A stretch of 30,318 bases of DNA, from contig SFHQ01000019.1 of NCBI GenBank assembly GCA_004556345.1, positions 1 to 30,318 on the forward strand, in the 5' to 3' direction. Every line of letters starts with the position of its first letter. Position 1 is the first letter of the stretch. Below are positions 23,818 through 30,318 of the stretch, one piece after another. The position numbers and the translations under genes are program-made. The notes beneath the pieces are model-generated. The model searched no databases and was not told the DNA's origin. It saw only the letters and a list, made by a program, of their open reading frames with translations. This stretch comes from Clostridiales bacterium (GTDB lineage Bacteria > Bacillota > Clostridia > Oscillospirales > Oscillospiraceae).

Positions 23818-24648
23818 TCAGCGCTCCTTCTGTTTGCCCAGATAGGCCTCAATGACCGCCGGGTTGGACTGGATGTCCTGGGGCGTCCCCTTGGCGATGA
23901 CCTTGCCGAAGTTCAGCACGCAGAGGCCCTCGCAGATGTTCATGACCAAGCTCATGTCATGCTCAATGAGCAGCACGGCGATCTGGAACGTATCGCGGAT
24001 CTTCCGAATGTTCTCCATAAGCTCCGCCGTCTCCGAGGGGTTCATGCCCGCCGCCGGCTCGTCCAGCAGCAGCAGGGAGGGGTTCGTTGCCAAGGCCCGC
24101 ACGATCTCCAGCCGCCGCTGGGCGCCGTAAGGCAGGGACCCGGCCTTCATCCCGGCCATGTCCTCCATGCGGAAGATGGACAGCAGCTCCAGCGCCCGCT
24201 CGTGGGCGATCTTCTCCTGCTTCCAATATTTCGGCGTGCGGAAAATGCCGTCCCACATGTTGTAGGTCATGCCGTTTTCCATGGCCGTCTTCACGTTGTC
24301 CTCCACGGACAGGTCGTTAAACAGACGGATGTTCTGGAACGTCCGGGCGATGCCCGCCTTGTTCACCTGGATGGTGTTCATCCCGTGGGTGTCTTTCCCG
24401 TCCAGCAGGATGGTCCCGTGGGTGGGCTGATAGACTTTCGTCAGCAGGTTAAAGACGGTGGTCTTGCCCGCGCCGTTGGGGCCGATGAGGCCCGCGATCT
24501 CCGTTCGGCCGATGGTCAGGTTAAAGTCGTCCACGGCCTTCAGGCCACCGAACTGGATGCCCAGGTTCACGCACTCCAGGATGGGGCTCTTACCAATGTC
24601 TCGCTCAGGGATCATGCTGTTGGAGGGGATCTTCACCAGCTTTGCCAT
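23818..24648 (-). CDS. livG: Branched-chain amino acid ABC transporter ATPase LivG
   Basis: The 276-aa ATPase shows Walker A GPNGAGKTT, the LivG-specific signature LPYGAQRRLEIVRAL, Walker B LLLLDEPAAGMNPSE and IEHDMSLVM. The N-terminal extension of about 25 residues before the domain (SNSMIPERDIGKSPILEC) is longer than in E. coli LivG. It pairs with LivF. Start ATG with GGAGG 9 nt upstream, one base from the livM stop codon. Confidence 0.96.
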   Translation of the reverse strand: MAKLVKIPSNSMIPERDIGKSPILECVNLGIQFGGLKAVDDFNLTIGRTEIAGLIGPNGAGKTTVFNLLTKVYQPTHGTILLDGKDTHGMNTIQVNKAGIARTFQNIRLFNDLSVEDNVKTAMENGMTYNMWDGIFRTPKYWKQEKIAHERALELLSIFRMEDMAGMKAGSLPYGAQRRLEIVRALATNPSLLLLDEPAAGMNPSETAELMENIRKIRDTFQIAVLLIEHDMSLVMNICEGLCVLNFGKVIAKGTPQDIQSNPAVIEAYLGKQKER

Positions 24649-24649
24649 G

Positions 24650-25717
24650 TCAAACCGCCTCCTTTCCGTCTTCGTCCGCTGCCTTCTTGTGGCCGGGCTT
24701 GAGCCGACGCAGGAAGTTCTTAAAGGTATCGTTGTTGGTGGCCAGCATGACCAGGATCAGCACGATGGCATACACCAGCATCCGGTAGTCGGCAAACTGC
24801 CGCAGTGCTTCGGGCAGGATGGTCAGGGCTGCCGCCGCAATGATGGAGCCAAGCATATTGCCCAGGCCGCCCAGCACCACGAACACCAGGATCAGAATGG
24901 AGGTGTTGAAGTCGAACTTATTGGCCACGATGGTGGAGTAGTTCATGGCAAACAGCGTGCCGGAGGCCCCGGCCAGCGCCGCAGACACGGTAAAGGCCAT
25001 GAGCTTATACTTCGTGATGTTCACGCCGATGCTCTCAGCGGCAATGCGGTTGTCGCGCACGGCCATGATCGCCCGCCCCTGTCGGCTGCTCACCAGATGG
25101 AACACCACGATGAGCGTGATAATGACCAGGATGATGCCGATGGTAAAGGTCGAGTACCGGGGAATGGAGGTCAGGCCCATAGGCCCGCCGATGATCAGCT
25201 TGCCGCCCTCGGCCAGGTCGGTCTTGTCGCTGAGCAGGCTCATGTGCAGGCCGTTGCTGTCGATGCCGACATACAGGTTATTAAAGATGCCCTTGATGAT
25301 CTCGCCAAAGGCCAGGGTCACGATGGCCAGATAGTCGCCCTTCAGCCGCAGCACGGGGATGCCGATGAGGAAGCCGACAATGGCCGCAAACACTGCGCCC
25401 ACGACCATGCCCACGATGAGGCACACAATGCCGGAGGAGACACGGCCGGAAAGCGCCATCGCCGCCGTCACGCCGGTAAAGGCACCCACGCTCATAAAGC
25501 CCGCGTGACCCAGGGACAGCTCCCCCAAGATACCCACGGTCAGGTTCAGCGAGATGGCCATGACAACATAAGCACAGATGGGCACCAGCAGGCCCTGCAT
25601 GGTCGAGGAAATGGACCCCGATGCCGTCAGGATCTGCATGACGATATAGATCAGGATGACCACACCATAGGTGATAAAGTTGTTCCGGGTGGTCTTGTTC
25701 TTCAAACGATTTTTCAT
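24650..25717 (-). CDS. livM: Branched-chain amino acid ABC transporter permease LivM
   Basis: The 355-aa membrane protein has about ten hydrophobic segments and the conserved LSLGHAGFMSVGAFTG motif and EGGKLIIGGPMGLTSIP segment of LivM permeases. The cytoplasmic coupling loop is near SRQGRAIMAVRDNRIAAESIGV. I chose ATG 25717, with AGGTGG upstream; an in-frame GTG at 25726 is also possible. It follows livH with a gap of about 10 bp. Confidence 0.95.
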   Translation of the reverse strand: MKNRLKNKTTRNNFITYGVVILIYIVMQILTASGSISSTMQGLLVPICAYVVMAISLNLTVGILGELSLGHAGFMSVGAFTGVTAAMALSGRVSSGIVCLIVGMVVGAVFAAIVGFLIGIPVLRLKGDYLAIVTLAFGEIIKGIFNNLYVGIDSNGLHMSLLSDKTDLAEGGKLIIGGPMGLTSIPRYSTFTIGIILVIITLIVVFHLVSSRQGRAIMAVRDNRIAAESIGVNITKYKLMAFTVSAALAGASGTLFAMNYSTIVANKFDFNTSILILVFVVLGGLGNMLGSIIAAAALTILPEALRQFADYRMLVYAIVLILVMLATNNDTFKNFLRRLKPGHKKAADEDGKEAV

Positions 25718-25727
25718 GCCAGCCACC

Positions 25728-26609
25728 TCACACTTTCTCGCGGACCTGCTTGCCCAGCAGGCCGGCCGGCCGCACGATCAGCACCACGATCAGCACCGCG
25801 AACACGATAGCGTCCGAGAGCTGGGTGGAGATATAGGCCTTGGCAAAGATCTCGATGATGCCCAGCAGCACGCCGCCCAGCAGAGCGCCGGGGATGGACC
25901 CGATGCCGCCGAACACGGCCGCCGTAAAGGCCTTGATACCGGGCATGGAGCCGGTGGTCGGCACCAGGGTGGGATAGGCCGAGCACAGCAGCACGCCGGC
26001 GATGGCCGCCAGGCCGGAGCCGATGGCGAAGGTCAGGGAGATGGTGCCGTTGACGTTGATGCCCATGAGCTGGGCCGCGCCCTTGTCCTCAGAGCAGGCC
26101 CGCATGGCCTTGCCCATCTTGGTCTTGCTGGTGAACCACACCAGGGCGATCATGATGATGATACAGACCACGATGGTCACCAGGGTCACATAGGGGATGG
26201 TCAGCTGCCCGCCGAACAGGGAGATGTTGCCCTTGGGGATGACGGACGTAAAGACCTTGGGGTTGGAGGACCACAGCAGCAGTGCTGCGTTCTGCAAGAA
26301 ATAGCTCACGCCGATGGCGGTGATGAGCACGGCCAGAATGGGGGCTGCCCGCAGCGGCTTATAGGCCAGCCGCTCGATCACGATGCCCAAAACGGTACAG
26401 ACGATGATGGCCAGGATCACGCCCACAATGGCGGGAAGCTCAAACCGGGTGGTGGCGTAGAAGCAGATGTACGCGCCCACCATGATCACGTCGCCGTGGG
26501 CAAAGTTCAGCATCTTGGCGATGCCGTACACCATGGTGTAGCCCAGTGCGATGATGGCGTAGATGCTCCCCAAGCTGATCCCGCTGATCAAAAAACTCAG
26601 AAAGGTCAT
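25728..26609 (-). CDS. livH: Branched-chain amino acid ABC transporter permease LivH
   Basis: The 293-aa permease has about eight membrane segments, starting with SLGSIYAIIALGYTMVYGIA, then LNFAHGDVIMVGAY, a signature of LivH. The C-terminal IGSIPGALLGGVLLGIIE is also typical. It forms the membrane channel with LivM. It begins 132 bp after livJ, beyond two hairpins that probably set livJ expression above the permease level. Confidence 0.95.
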   Translation of the reverse strand: MTFLSFLISGISLGSIYAIIALGYTMVYGIAKMLNFAHGDVIMVGAYICFYATTRFELPAIVGVILAIIVCTVLGIVIERLAYKPLRAAPILAVLITAIGVSYFLQNAALLLWSSNPKVFTSVIPKGNISLFGGQLTIPYVTLVTIVVCIIIMIALVWFTSKTKMGKAMRACSEDKGAAQLMGINVNGTISLTFAIGSGLAAIAGVLLCSAYPTLVPTTGSMPGIKAFTAAVFGGIGSIPGALLGGVLLGIIEIFAKAYISTQLSDAIVFAVLIVVLIVRPAGLLGKQVREKV

Positions 26610-26656
26610 GTTGGTTTACCTCATCTCTTTTGTAGATAAATGCGCAGATAAAATGT

Positions 26657-26713
26657 CGGAGCGGCTTGACCCGAAGGTAAGCCGCTCCGGCCAGTTTCCC
26701 ACGTCCGGGAAAC
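26657..26713 (-). other. Tandem intercistronic hairpins between livJ and livH
   Basis: In minus-strand order there is GTTTCCC/GGGAAAC (26694-26713), then an 11-bp stem (26657-26667 with 26679-26689). Neither has a good T run, so they more likely block 3' exonucleases and stabilise the livJ message than stop transcription. This would favour the binding protein over the permeases. Confidence 0.65.
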
Positions 26714-26741
26714 GCTCGGTCAACTGGTTCCGTGTTCCAAA

Positions 26742-27947
26742 TCAGTCCAGGCCGACGTAAGCGCCGTTCTGGATGACCATGCCCTTGGGCTGCTTGGACA
26801 CCGCACCGGTGCTGTCCCAGGTCACGTCGGTACCGGTCAGGCCGTTGAAGGTCATGGTGGTGAACTGCTGGATCATCAGGTCGCACAGGGTGGTGGCGTC
26901 CATGTCGGGGGTCGCCTTGGCGTTGGTCAGGGCCTGATAGTAAGCGTACACGCAGTCATAGGCGTCAGCCGCAAACTGGTTGGGGATCTCGTTGTACTTC
27001 TCCTGGTACTTGGCCACAAAGTCCTTGGTCTGCTGGTCCTCAGCGTCGGCGTTGAAGGGGGTCAGCAGCATCACGCCCTCAGCCAGGGTGGTGTCGAAAC
27101 CGTCCATGGTCAGGATGCCGTCCATGCCGTCCACGCCGAACCACTTGGGCGCGTAGCTCATGCCCTGGGCCTGGGCCAGGATCAGAGAAGCGGGCTGATA
27201 GTACATGGGCAGGAAGACCAGGTCTGCGCCGTTCTTCTGGGCGTCGGTCAGCTGCACGGAGAAGTCGGTGTCGTTGCCGTCGGCGAAGGTGGTGTCGCTG
27301 ACGATCTCCAGACCCAGCTCCTCGGCCTTGGCCACGAAGGTCTCGTGGATGCCCTTGGAGTACACGTCGTCGTTCTTCCAGATGACGGCGATCTTGGTGC
27401 CCAGCTTCTTCTCAGAGATGTAGGTAGCAGAAGCGGAACCCTGGTTGGGGTCCATGAAGCACATCTGGAACACATCGTCCTTGCCCTCGATGGTAGCGGT
27501 GGAAGAAGCAGAGGGGGTCAGGGCAAAGATGCGGTCCTCGTTGTTCTTCACGGAGGTGGCCTCAGCAGGCTTAGAGGTGACGGAGCCCAGAGACAGCTGC
27601 ATGCCCCAGTCCTTCAGGGTGTTGTAAGCGTTCACGGCCTTCTCGGCGTCGTGCACGTCGTCCTCATACCGCAGGTCGAACTGGATGTCGCCGCCCAGGG
27701 CGTTGATCTCTTCGACTGCGATGGTAGCGCCGTTCTTGGCGGCCACGCCGTAGATGGCAGCAGCGCCGGTCAGGGGGCCGGTGCCGCCCAGCTTGAACGC
27801 AGCGCCGGTGGGAGCAGCTGCGGAGCTGTCGGTGGAGCTGTCAGTAGATGCATCGCTGCTGGTGTCGCCGCCGTTGCCGCCGCAGGCAGCCAGGCCCAGC
27901 ACCATCATGCCGGCCAGAGCCAAGCTCAGTAACTTCTTTTTCATCAT
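26742..27947 (-). CDS. livJ: Branched-chain amino acid ABC transporter substrate-binding lipoprotein
   Basis: The 401-aa protein has a lipoprotein signal peptide with the lipobox LAAC near residue 22, followed by a Ser/Thr/Asp/Gly linker. The type I periplasmic-binding fold follows (FKLGGTGPLTGAAAIYGVAAKNGATIAVEEIN, with PSASSTATI later), which holds Leu, Ile or Val in related proteins. It is the first gene of the operon and is anchored outside the membrane. Two ATGs are adjacent (27947 and 27944); the AAGGAG is 6 and 9 nt away. The specificity for branched-chain amino acids is inferred from the operon. Confidence 0.94.
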   Translation of the reverse strand: MMKKKLLSLALAGMMVLGLAACGGNGGDTSSDASTDSSTDSSAAAPTGAAFKLGGTGPLTGAAAIYGVAAKNGATIAVEEINALGGDIQFDLRYEDDVHDAEKAVNAYNTLKDWGMQLSLGSVTSKPAEATSVKNNEDRIFALTPSASSTATIEGKDDVFQMCFMDPNQGSASATYISEKKLGTKIAVIWKNDDVYSKGIHETFVAKAEELGLEIVSDTTFADGNDTDFSVQLTDAQKNGADLVFLPMYYQPASLILAQAQGMSYAPKWFGVDGMDGILTMDGFDTTLAEGVMLLTPFNADAEDQQTKDFVAKYQEKYNEIPNQFAADAYDCVYAYYQALTNAKATPDMDATTLCDLMIQQFTTMTFNGLTGTDVTWDSTGAVSKQPKGMVIQNGAYVGLD

Positions 27948-28038
27948 AACGTTCTCCTTTTCCTCTTCCAGCGGCTTGTCCCTTTCCGGCAGCGGGTTTC
28001 CCGCTTCTGTTGAAAGGACATTTTGTCAAGTTGACGTA

Positions 28039-28054
28039 AGAAAATGAATTTTCT
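28039..28054. repeat. Palindrome in the livJ leader
   Basis: AGAAAATGAATTTTCT has 7-bp perfect arms around a 2-bp centre, about 30 bp downstream of the predicted transcription start of livJ. It is a plausible operator. It resembles a CodY box only with the half-sites reversed, so I do not call CodY. Confidence 0.45.
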
Positions 28055-28086
28055 ATGGGTTTTCGCCGCTTTTTTCGTTGTTTTGT

Positions 28087-28115
28087 ATTATACTACGGCA
28101 ATTTCAAATCTTCAA
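28087..28115 (-). promoter_or_regulatory. Sigma-A promoter of the liv operon
   Basis: The minus strand has TTGAAG (-35, 28110-28115), a 17-bp spacer and a perfect TATAAT (-10, 28087-28092). The leader to livJ is about 130 nt and contains the palindrome at 28039-28054 and a GTCAAGTTGAC repeat at 28025-28035. Confidence 0.75.
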
Positions 28116-28223
28116 GTGTCAACTTGTGGATTATTTGTGGTTCTCCCTTTTGCCGGTTTCCCTGCAAAGCCCCTGCTGGTTTTTGGCCATTCCGCAAAGG
28201 AAATTTGTCAATATTGTCACTTT

Positions 28224-28736
28224 TTATTTCATAAATAGTCGAACTGTCAACGCCGCAAAAAAGAACCCCGCCGCGTCCGCACACAGCGCCGCCGGGACTG
28301 CGTAGCGGCTCTTCCGGATGCCCGTCGCGCCGAAATAGACGGCGATGGTATAAAACGTCGTCTCGGTAGACCCCAGCATCACCGCCGCCGTCCGTCCGAT
28401 GGTGGAGTCCGGCCCGTAGGTCGAGATGAGCTCCGACCCCACTCCCAGCGCCGCGCTCCCGCTGATGGGCCGCACCAGCATCAGTCCCACCGTCTCCGGT
28501 GGGATGCCCAGCCAGCCCAGCACCGGGGCCAGCACGTCCGCCAGCACCTCCAGTCCCCCGGAGGCCCGCAGCATGGCCACCACCGTCAGCAAGGTCACCA
28601 GTGCCGGTAAAATTTTCAGCAAGATCTCCAGACCCTTCCCGGCTCCGACCAACAGCGCGTCATAGACGTCCACGCCCTTCGCCATCCCGTAACAGGCCAC
28701 CCCGGCCAAAATGCCCGGCACCACCAGCTCCAGCAT
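28224..28736 (-). CDS. spmB: Spore maturation protein B
   Basis: The 170-aa membrane protein has several hydrophobic segments and the SpmB/nucleoside-recognition pattern VRPISGSAALGVGSELI. In Bacillus subtilis spmA and spmB are needed for normal spore core dehydration and heat resistance. The start is the ATG at 28736; a longer reading frame runs upstream through spmA. It lies 7 bp after spmA, so the two are an operon. Length is close to the usual (about 178 aa). Confidence 0.9.
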   Translation of the reverse strand: MLELVVPGILAGVACYGMAKGVDVYDALLVGAGKGLEILLKILPALVTLLTVVAMLRASGGLEVLADVLAPVLGWLGIPPETVGLMLVRPISGSAALGVGSELISTYGPDSTIGRTAAVMLGSTETTFYTIAVYFGATGIRKSRYAVPAALCADAAGFFFAALTVRLFMK

Positions 28737-28743
28737 CGGCCCC

Positions 28744-29322
28744 TCACTCCTTCCAGACCCGCGCAAACCCCTTCGCCGCCAGAATGCCCACGCTGACCGA
28801 CAGGGCTGACGTGACCCAGACCGCCGGTAAAATATCAAACGGTGCCTCGCACCCCGCCGCCATTCTGACCGCCGCCACCGTGGTCGGGATCAGCTGGATA
28901 GACGCCGTGTTGCACACCACCAGCATACACAGGCTGTCCCCCGCCACCCCCGGCGTCCGCCGGCTCATCCGCCGGGCCGTCTCCAGGCCCAGGGGCGTCG
29001 CCGCGTTCCCCAGCCCCAATAAATTCGCGGAGACATTGGCCGCCAGGGTGTCCATGGTCCCCTTGTCCGAGGCAAAGTCCGGAAACAGCCGCCCCAGGAC
29101 CGGCTTCAGGAGTCGAGCCAATTTCTCCGCCAGCCCGGAGCGCTGCATCACTTCCATCACGCCCATCCAGAGACACAAAACCCCGGCCATGGAGATGCCC
29201 AGCTGCACCGCGCTGCTTGCCCCGTCCAGCGCCGCCGGTGCCAATTCCGCCTGGTTTCCCAGCGCCAGCGAAAAAACCAATGCTCCCACCGTCATCCCCG
29301 TCCAGATCACCGTCATGGCCAT
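28744..29322 (-). CDS. spmA: Spore maturation protein A
   Basis: The 192-aa membrane protein shows the SpmA pattern ANLLGLGNAATPLGLET and the later CNTASIQLIPTTVAAVR, with about five hydrophobic segments. It acts with SpmB in spore maturation, and its presence supports an endospore-forming host. The ATG at 29322 has AGGAG 9 nt upstream. I could not find a clear sporulation-sigma promoter upstream. Confidence 0.93.
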   Translation of the reverse strand: MAMTVIWTGMTVGALVFSLALGNQAELAPAALDGASSAVQLGISMAGVLCLWMGVMEVMQRSGLAEKLARLLKPVLGRLFPDFASDKGTMDTLAANVSANLLGLGNAATPLGLETARRMSRRTPGVAGDSLCMLVVCNTASIQLIPTTVAAVRMAAGCEAPFDILPAVWVTSALSVSVGILAAKGFARVWKE

Positions 29323-29413
29323 GCGTTTCGTCTCCTTTCCAAAAAGGCTGCCGAATCAGTGAGATTTTTTGTTTATATTTTCCTATATTTTCCAATGATT
29401 CGCCAATTTTCGA

Positions 29414-29441
29414 TTGACTTCTTTTTCCAATTTGTTATAAT
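29414..29441 (+). promoter_or_regulatory. Sigma-A promoter of the AbrB-family gene
   Basis: TTGACT (-35, 29414-29419), a 16-bp spacer and a perfect TATAAT (-10, 29436-29441). The predicted leader is about 140 nt before the gene. The region is divergent from spmA. Confidence 0.75.
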
Positions 29442-29587
29442 CAAAGGGAAATCTGCGTTTTCTGTCTGATTTGGCTATTTTTCCCAATCTGTGCCTGTTG
29501 GCACTTGCGGAAAGATGTGAGATGAGAGAGAGCCGGATCCAGCCAGAGCTGCTATGCGCTTTGATCTATGAAAGGATGTGTTTCACC

Positions 29588-29830
29588 ATGAAATCAACCG
29601 GCATCGTCCGTCGTGTGGACGAACTGGGCCGCATCGTGCTGCCCATCGAGCTTCGCCGTACCCTCAACATCGCAGAGAAGGATTCTCTGGAAATCTATGT
29701 AGATGGGGCTTCGATCATGCTCAAGAAGTATCAGCCCGCCTGCATTTTCTGCGACAACGCCAAGGACATCCATGTCTTCAAGGGCAAGAACATCTGCGCC
29801 CACTGCCTGAAGGAACTCCTGGAAGTCTGA
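29588..29830 (+). CDS. AbrB/SpoVT-family transcriptional regulator
   Basis: The 80-aa protein begins STGIVRRVDELGRIVLPIEL, the swapped-hairpin AbrB DNA-binding fold (residues about 1-45). Its C-terminus has a CIFC..CAHC motif about 20 residues apart that may bind zinc, as in many clostridial members. Such proteins control transition-phase and sporulation genes, which fits the nearby spmAB. I start at the ATG at 29588; a longer frame with an upstream ATG (29471) would add residues outside the family. It has its own promoter and a strong terminator. Confidence 0.88.
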   Translation: MKSTGIVRRVDELGRIVLPIELRRTLNIAEKDSLEIYVDGASIMLKKYQPACIFCDNAKDIHVFKGKNICAHCLKELLEV

Positions 29831-29850
29831 TCTGACCCCAACCCACGCCC

Positions 29851-29889
29851 AAGCGGACCCACCCTTTCCTAGGATCGGTCCGCTTTTTC
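29851..29889 (+). terminator. Intrinsic terminator of the AbrB-family gene
   Basis: A 9-bp stem (29851-29859 with 29877-29885), a 17-nt loop and a following T run, 20 bp after the stop codon. Confidence 0.85.
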
Positions 29890-29939
29890 ATGCGCAAAAT
29901 TGGGGATCACCTGCCGCATCAGGGCGCAAAAAAAGCGCC

Positions 29940-30098
29940 TCAGAAGACCTTCTTCCGTGCGCTCCGCATCGTTTCTCTCCGTGTTCCGTTTTGAACAGCA
30001 CGCTCCGCTGGTTGGACCTCTCCCCGTCTCGGCGGGACCGCCCACTGCCGCATCTGCTTCGCCGCCGTTCTCCAGCGTGACCCAAGTTCTTGCTTCAT
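29940..30098 (-). CDS. Possible 52-aa arginine-rich small ORF
   Basis: An ATG at 30098 has AAGGAG 8 nt upstream and lies about 40 nt after a credible promoter. The product (MKQELGSRWRTAAKQMRQW start) is very basic and has no recognisable family. A different frame from a GTG at 30102 would give 77 aa reaching 29869 and is an alternative. The promoter and ribosome binding site are the main support; the coding potential itself is weak. Confidence 0.3.
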   Translation of the reverse strand: MKQELGSRWRTAAKQMRQWAVPPRRGEVQPAERAVQNGTRRETMRSARKKVF

Positions 30099-30145
30099 AC
30101 ACATCGCTCCTTTCTGTCCGTTCCTAGTCTATCATTCTGTTTTCT

Positions 30146-30154
30146 ATTGTAGCA
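30146..30154 (-). promoter_or_regulatory. Extended -10 promoter, minus strand
   Basis: The minus strand reads TGCTACAAT, the same extended -10 as recG, with no clear -35. It would transcribe leftward toward the 52-aa ORF. Confidence 0.5.
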
Positions 30155-30230
30155 CACGTCCCCTTCCCTTCCACCTCATTTCGCAAAAATTCCGGTAAAA
30201 TCCCAGTAAATTTTCCTCCCACCGGCACAG

Positions 30231-30318
30231 AAGAAGGTTCTGTCCCTGGTTCTCTGCGTGGCTATGATGCTGTCCGTCATGGTCGTAGGGGCCGGGGCGG
30301 CGTTCTCTGATCAGTCCA
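30231..30318 (+). CDS. S-layer-type secreted protein, 5' part without a start codon
   Basis: From 30231 the frame reads KKVLSLVLCVAMMLSVMVV then GAGAAFSDQS, a Sec signal peptide and mature start very like those of SLH-domain proteins of gut Clostridia. The gene runs off the window. Where ATG is expected the codon is CAG (30228-30230). No ATG, GTG or TTG lies between it and an in-frame TAA at 30207, and no ribosome binding site is present. So the gene is silent, recombined or misassembled here. Confidence 0.6.

Noticed and set aside
28036..28062. A CodY box in the livJ leader
   Set aside because: The best alignment to AATTTTCWGAAAATT gives only about 10 of 15 matches, and the clear palindrome there has its half-sites in the opposite order.
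29471..29587. An N-terminal extension of the AbrB-family protein from an upstream ATG
   Set aside because: The extra 39 residues fall outside the family, and the AbrB fold begins at the ATG at 29588.
1..30318. CRISPR arrays, tRNA or rRNA genes, insertion sequences
   Set aside because: I saw no regularly spaced repeats, no tRNA-like or rRNA-like segments and no transposase.

Overview
The window looks like chromosomal DNA from a strictly anaerobic, spore-forming, GC-rich Clostridia member of the Oscillospiraceae type (Flavonifractor/Pseudoflavonifractor/Oscillibacter relatives). This is inferred from gene content: an oxygen-sensitive class III ribonucleotide reductase, a flavin/iron-sulfur transhydrogenase-like complex with no respiratory chain, the spore maturation pair spmA-spmB, an AbrB/SpoVT-type regulator, and the start of an S-layer-homology style secreted protein. 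I cannot name the species.

Layout. (1) 1-560: an AT-rich patch with a strong promoter and two tiny membrane/secreted ORFs, bounded at the window edge by a perfect 25-bp inverted repeat. (2) 589-4923, minus: a two-gene redox operon, a NuoE-NuoF fusion followed by an NfnB/GltD-like flavoprotein, resembling the Stn (Sporomusa-type Nfn) transhydrogenase family. (3) 5279-7606, minus: nrdD, with a good sigma-A promoter, two NrdR-like boxes 32 bp apart and two mutually exclusive perfect hairpins in its leader. (4) 7889-20808, minus: 19 tightly packed phage-derived genes in PBSX-like order (short TerS, TerL, portal, protease, decoration protein, capsid, connectors, contractile sheath, tube, chaperone, LysM protein, hub, spike, gp25-like wedge, gpJ, gpI). 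There is no integrase, repressor, replication, tape-measure, tail-fibre or lysis gene. The block sits between housekeeping genes and has a 16-bp direct repeat at its two flanks. (5) 20947-23016, plus: recG, divergent from the phage block. (6) 23102-27947, minus: a complete branched-chain amino acid ABC transporter, livJ-livH-livM-livG-livF. (7) 28224-29322, minus: spmA-spmB. (8) 29588-29830, plus: an AbrB-family regulator. (9) 29940-30318: a possible small basic ORF with its own promoter, and at the edge an SLH-type signal peptide that lacks a start codon.

How it works together. The phage block is the most unusual part. It keeps every gene needed to build and fill a capsid, including TerL with intact ATPase and nuclease motifs and a capsid protease, plus most of a contractile tail. 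It has lost everything for independent phage life, and the small terminase appears to lack its DNA-binding region. That resembles a domesticated, gene-transfer-agent-like or PBSX-like packaging particle about 13 kb in size. The apparent lack of a tape measure leaves open whether it assembles a working tail. The other loci are ordinary anaerobe metabolism: balancing NAD(H), NADP(H) and ferredoxin, anaerobic dNTP synthesis, amino acid uptake, recombination and sporulation.
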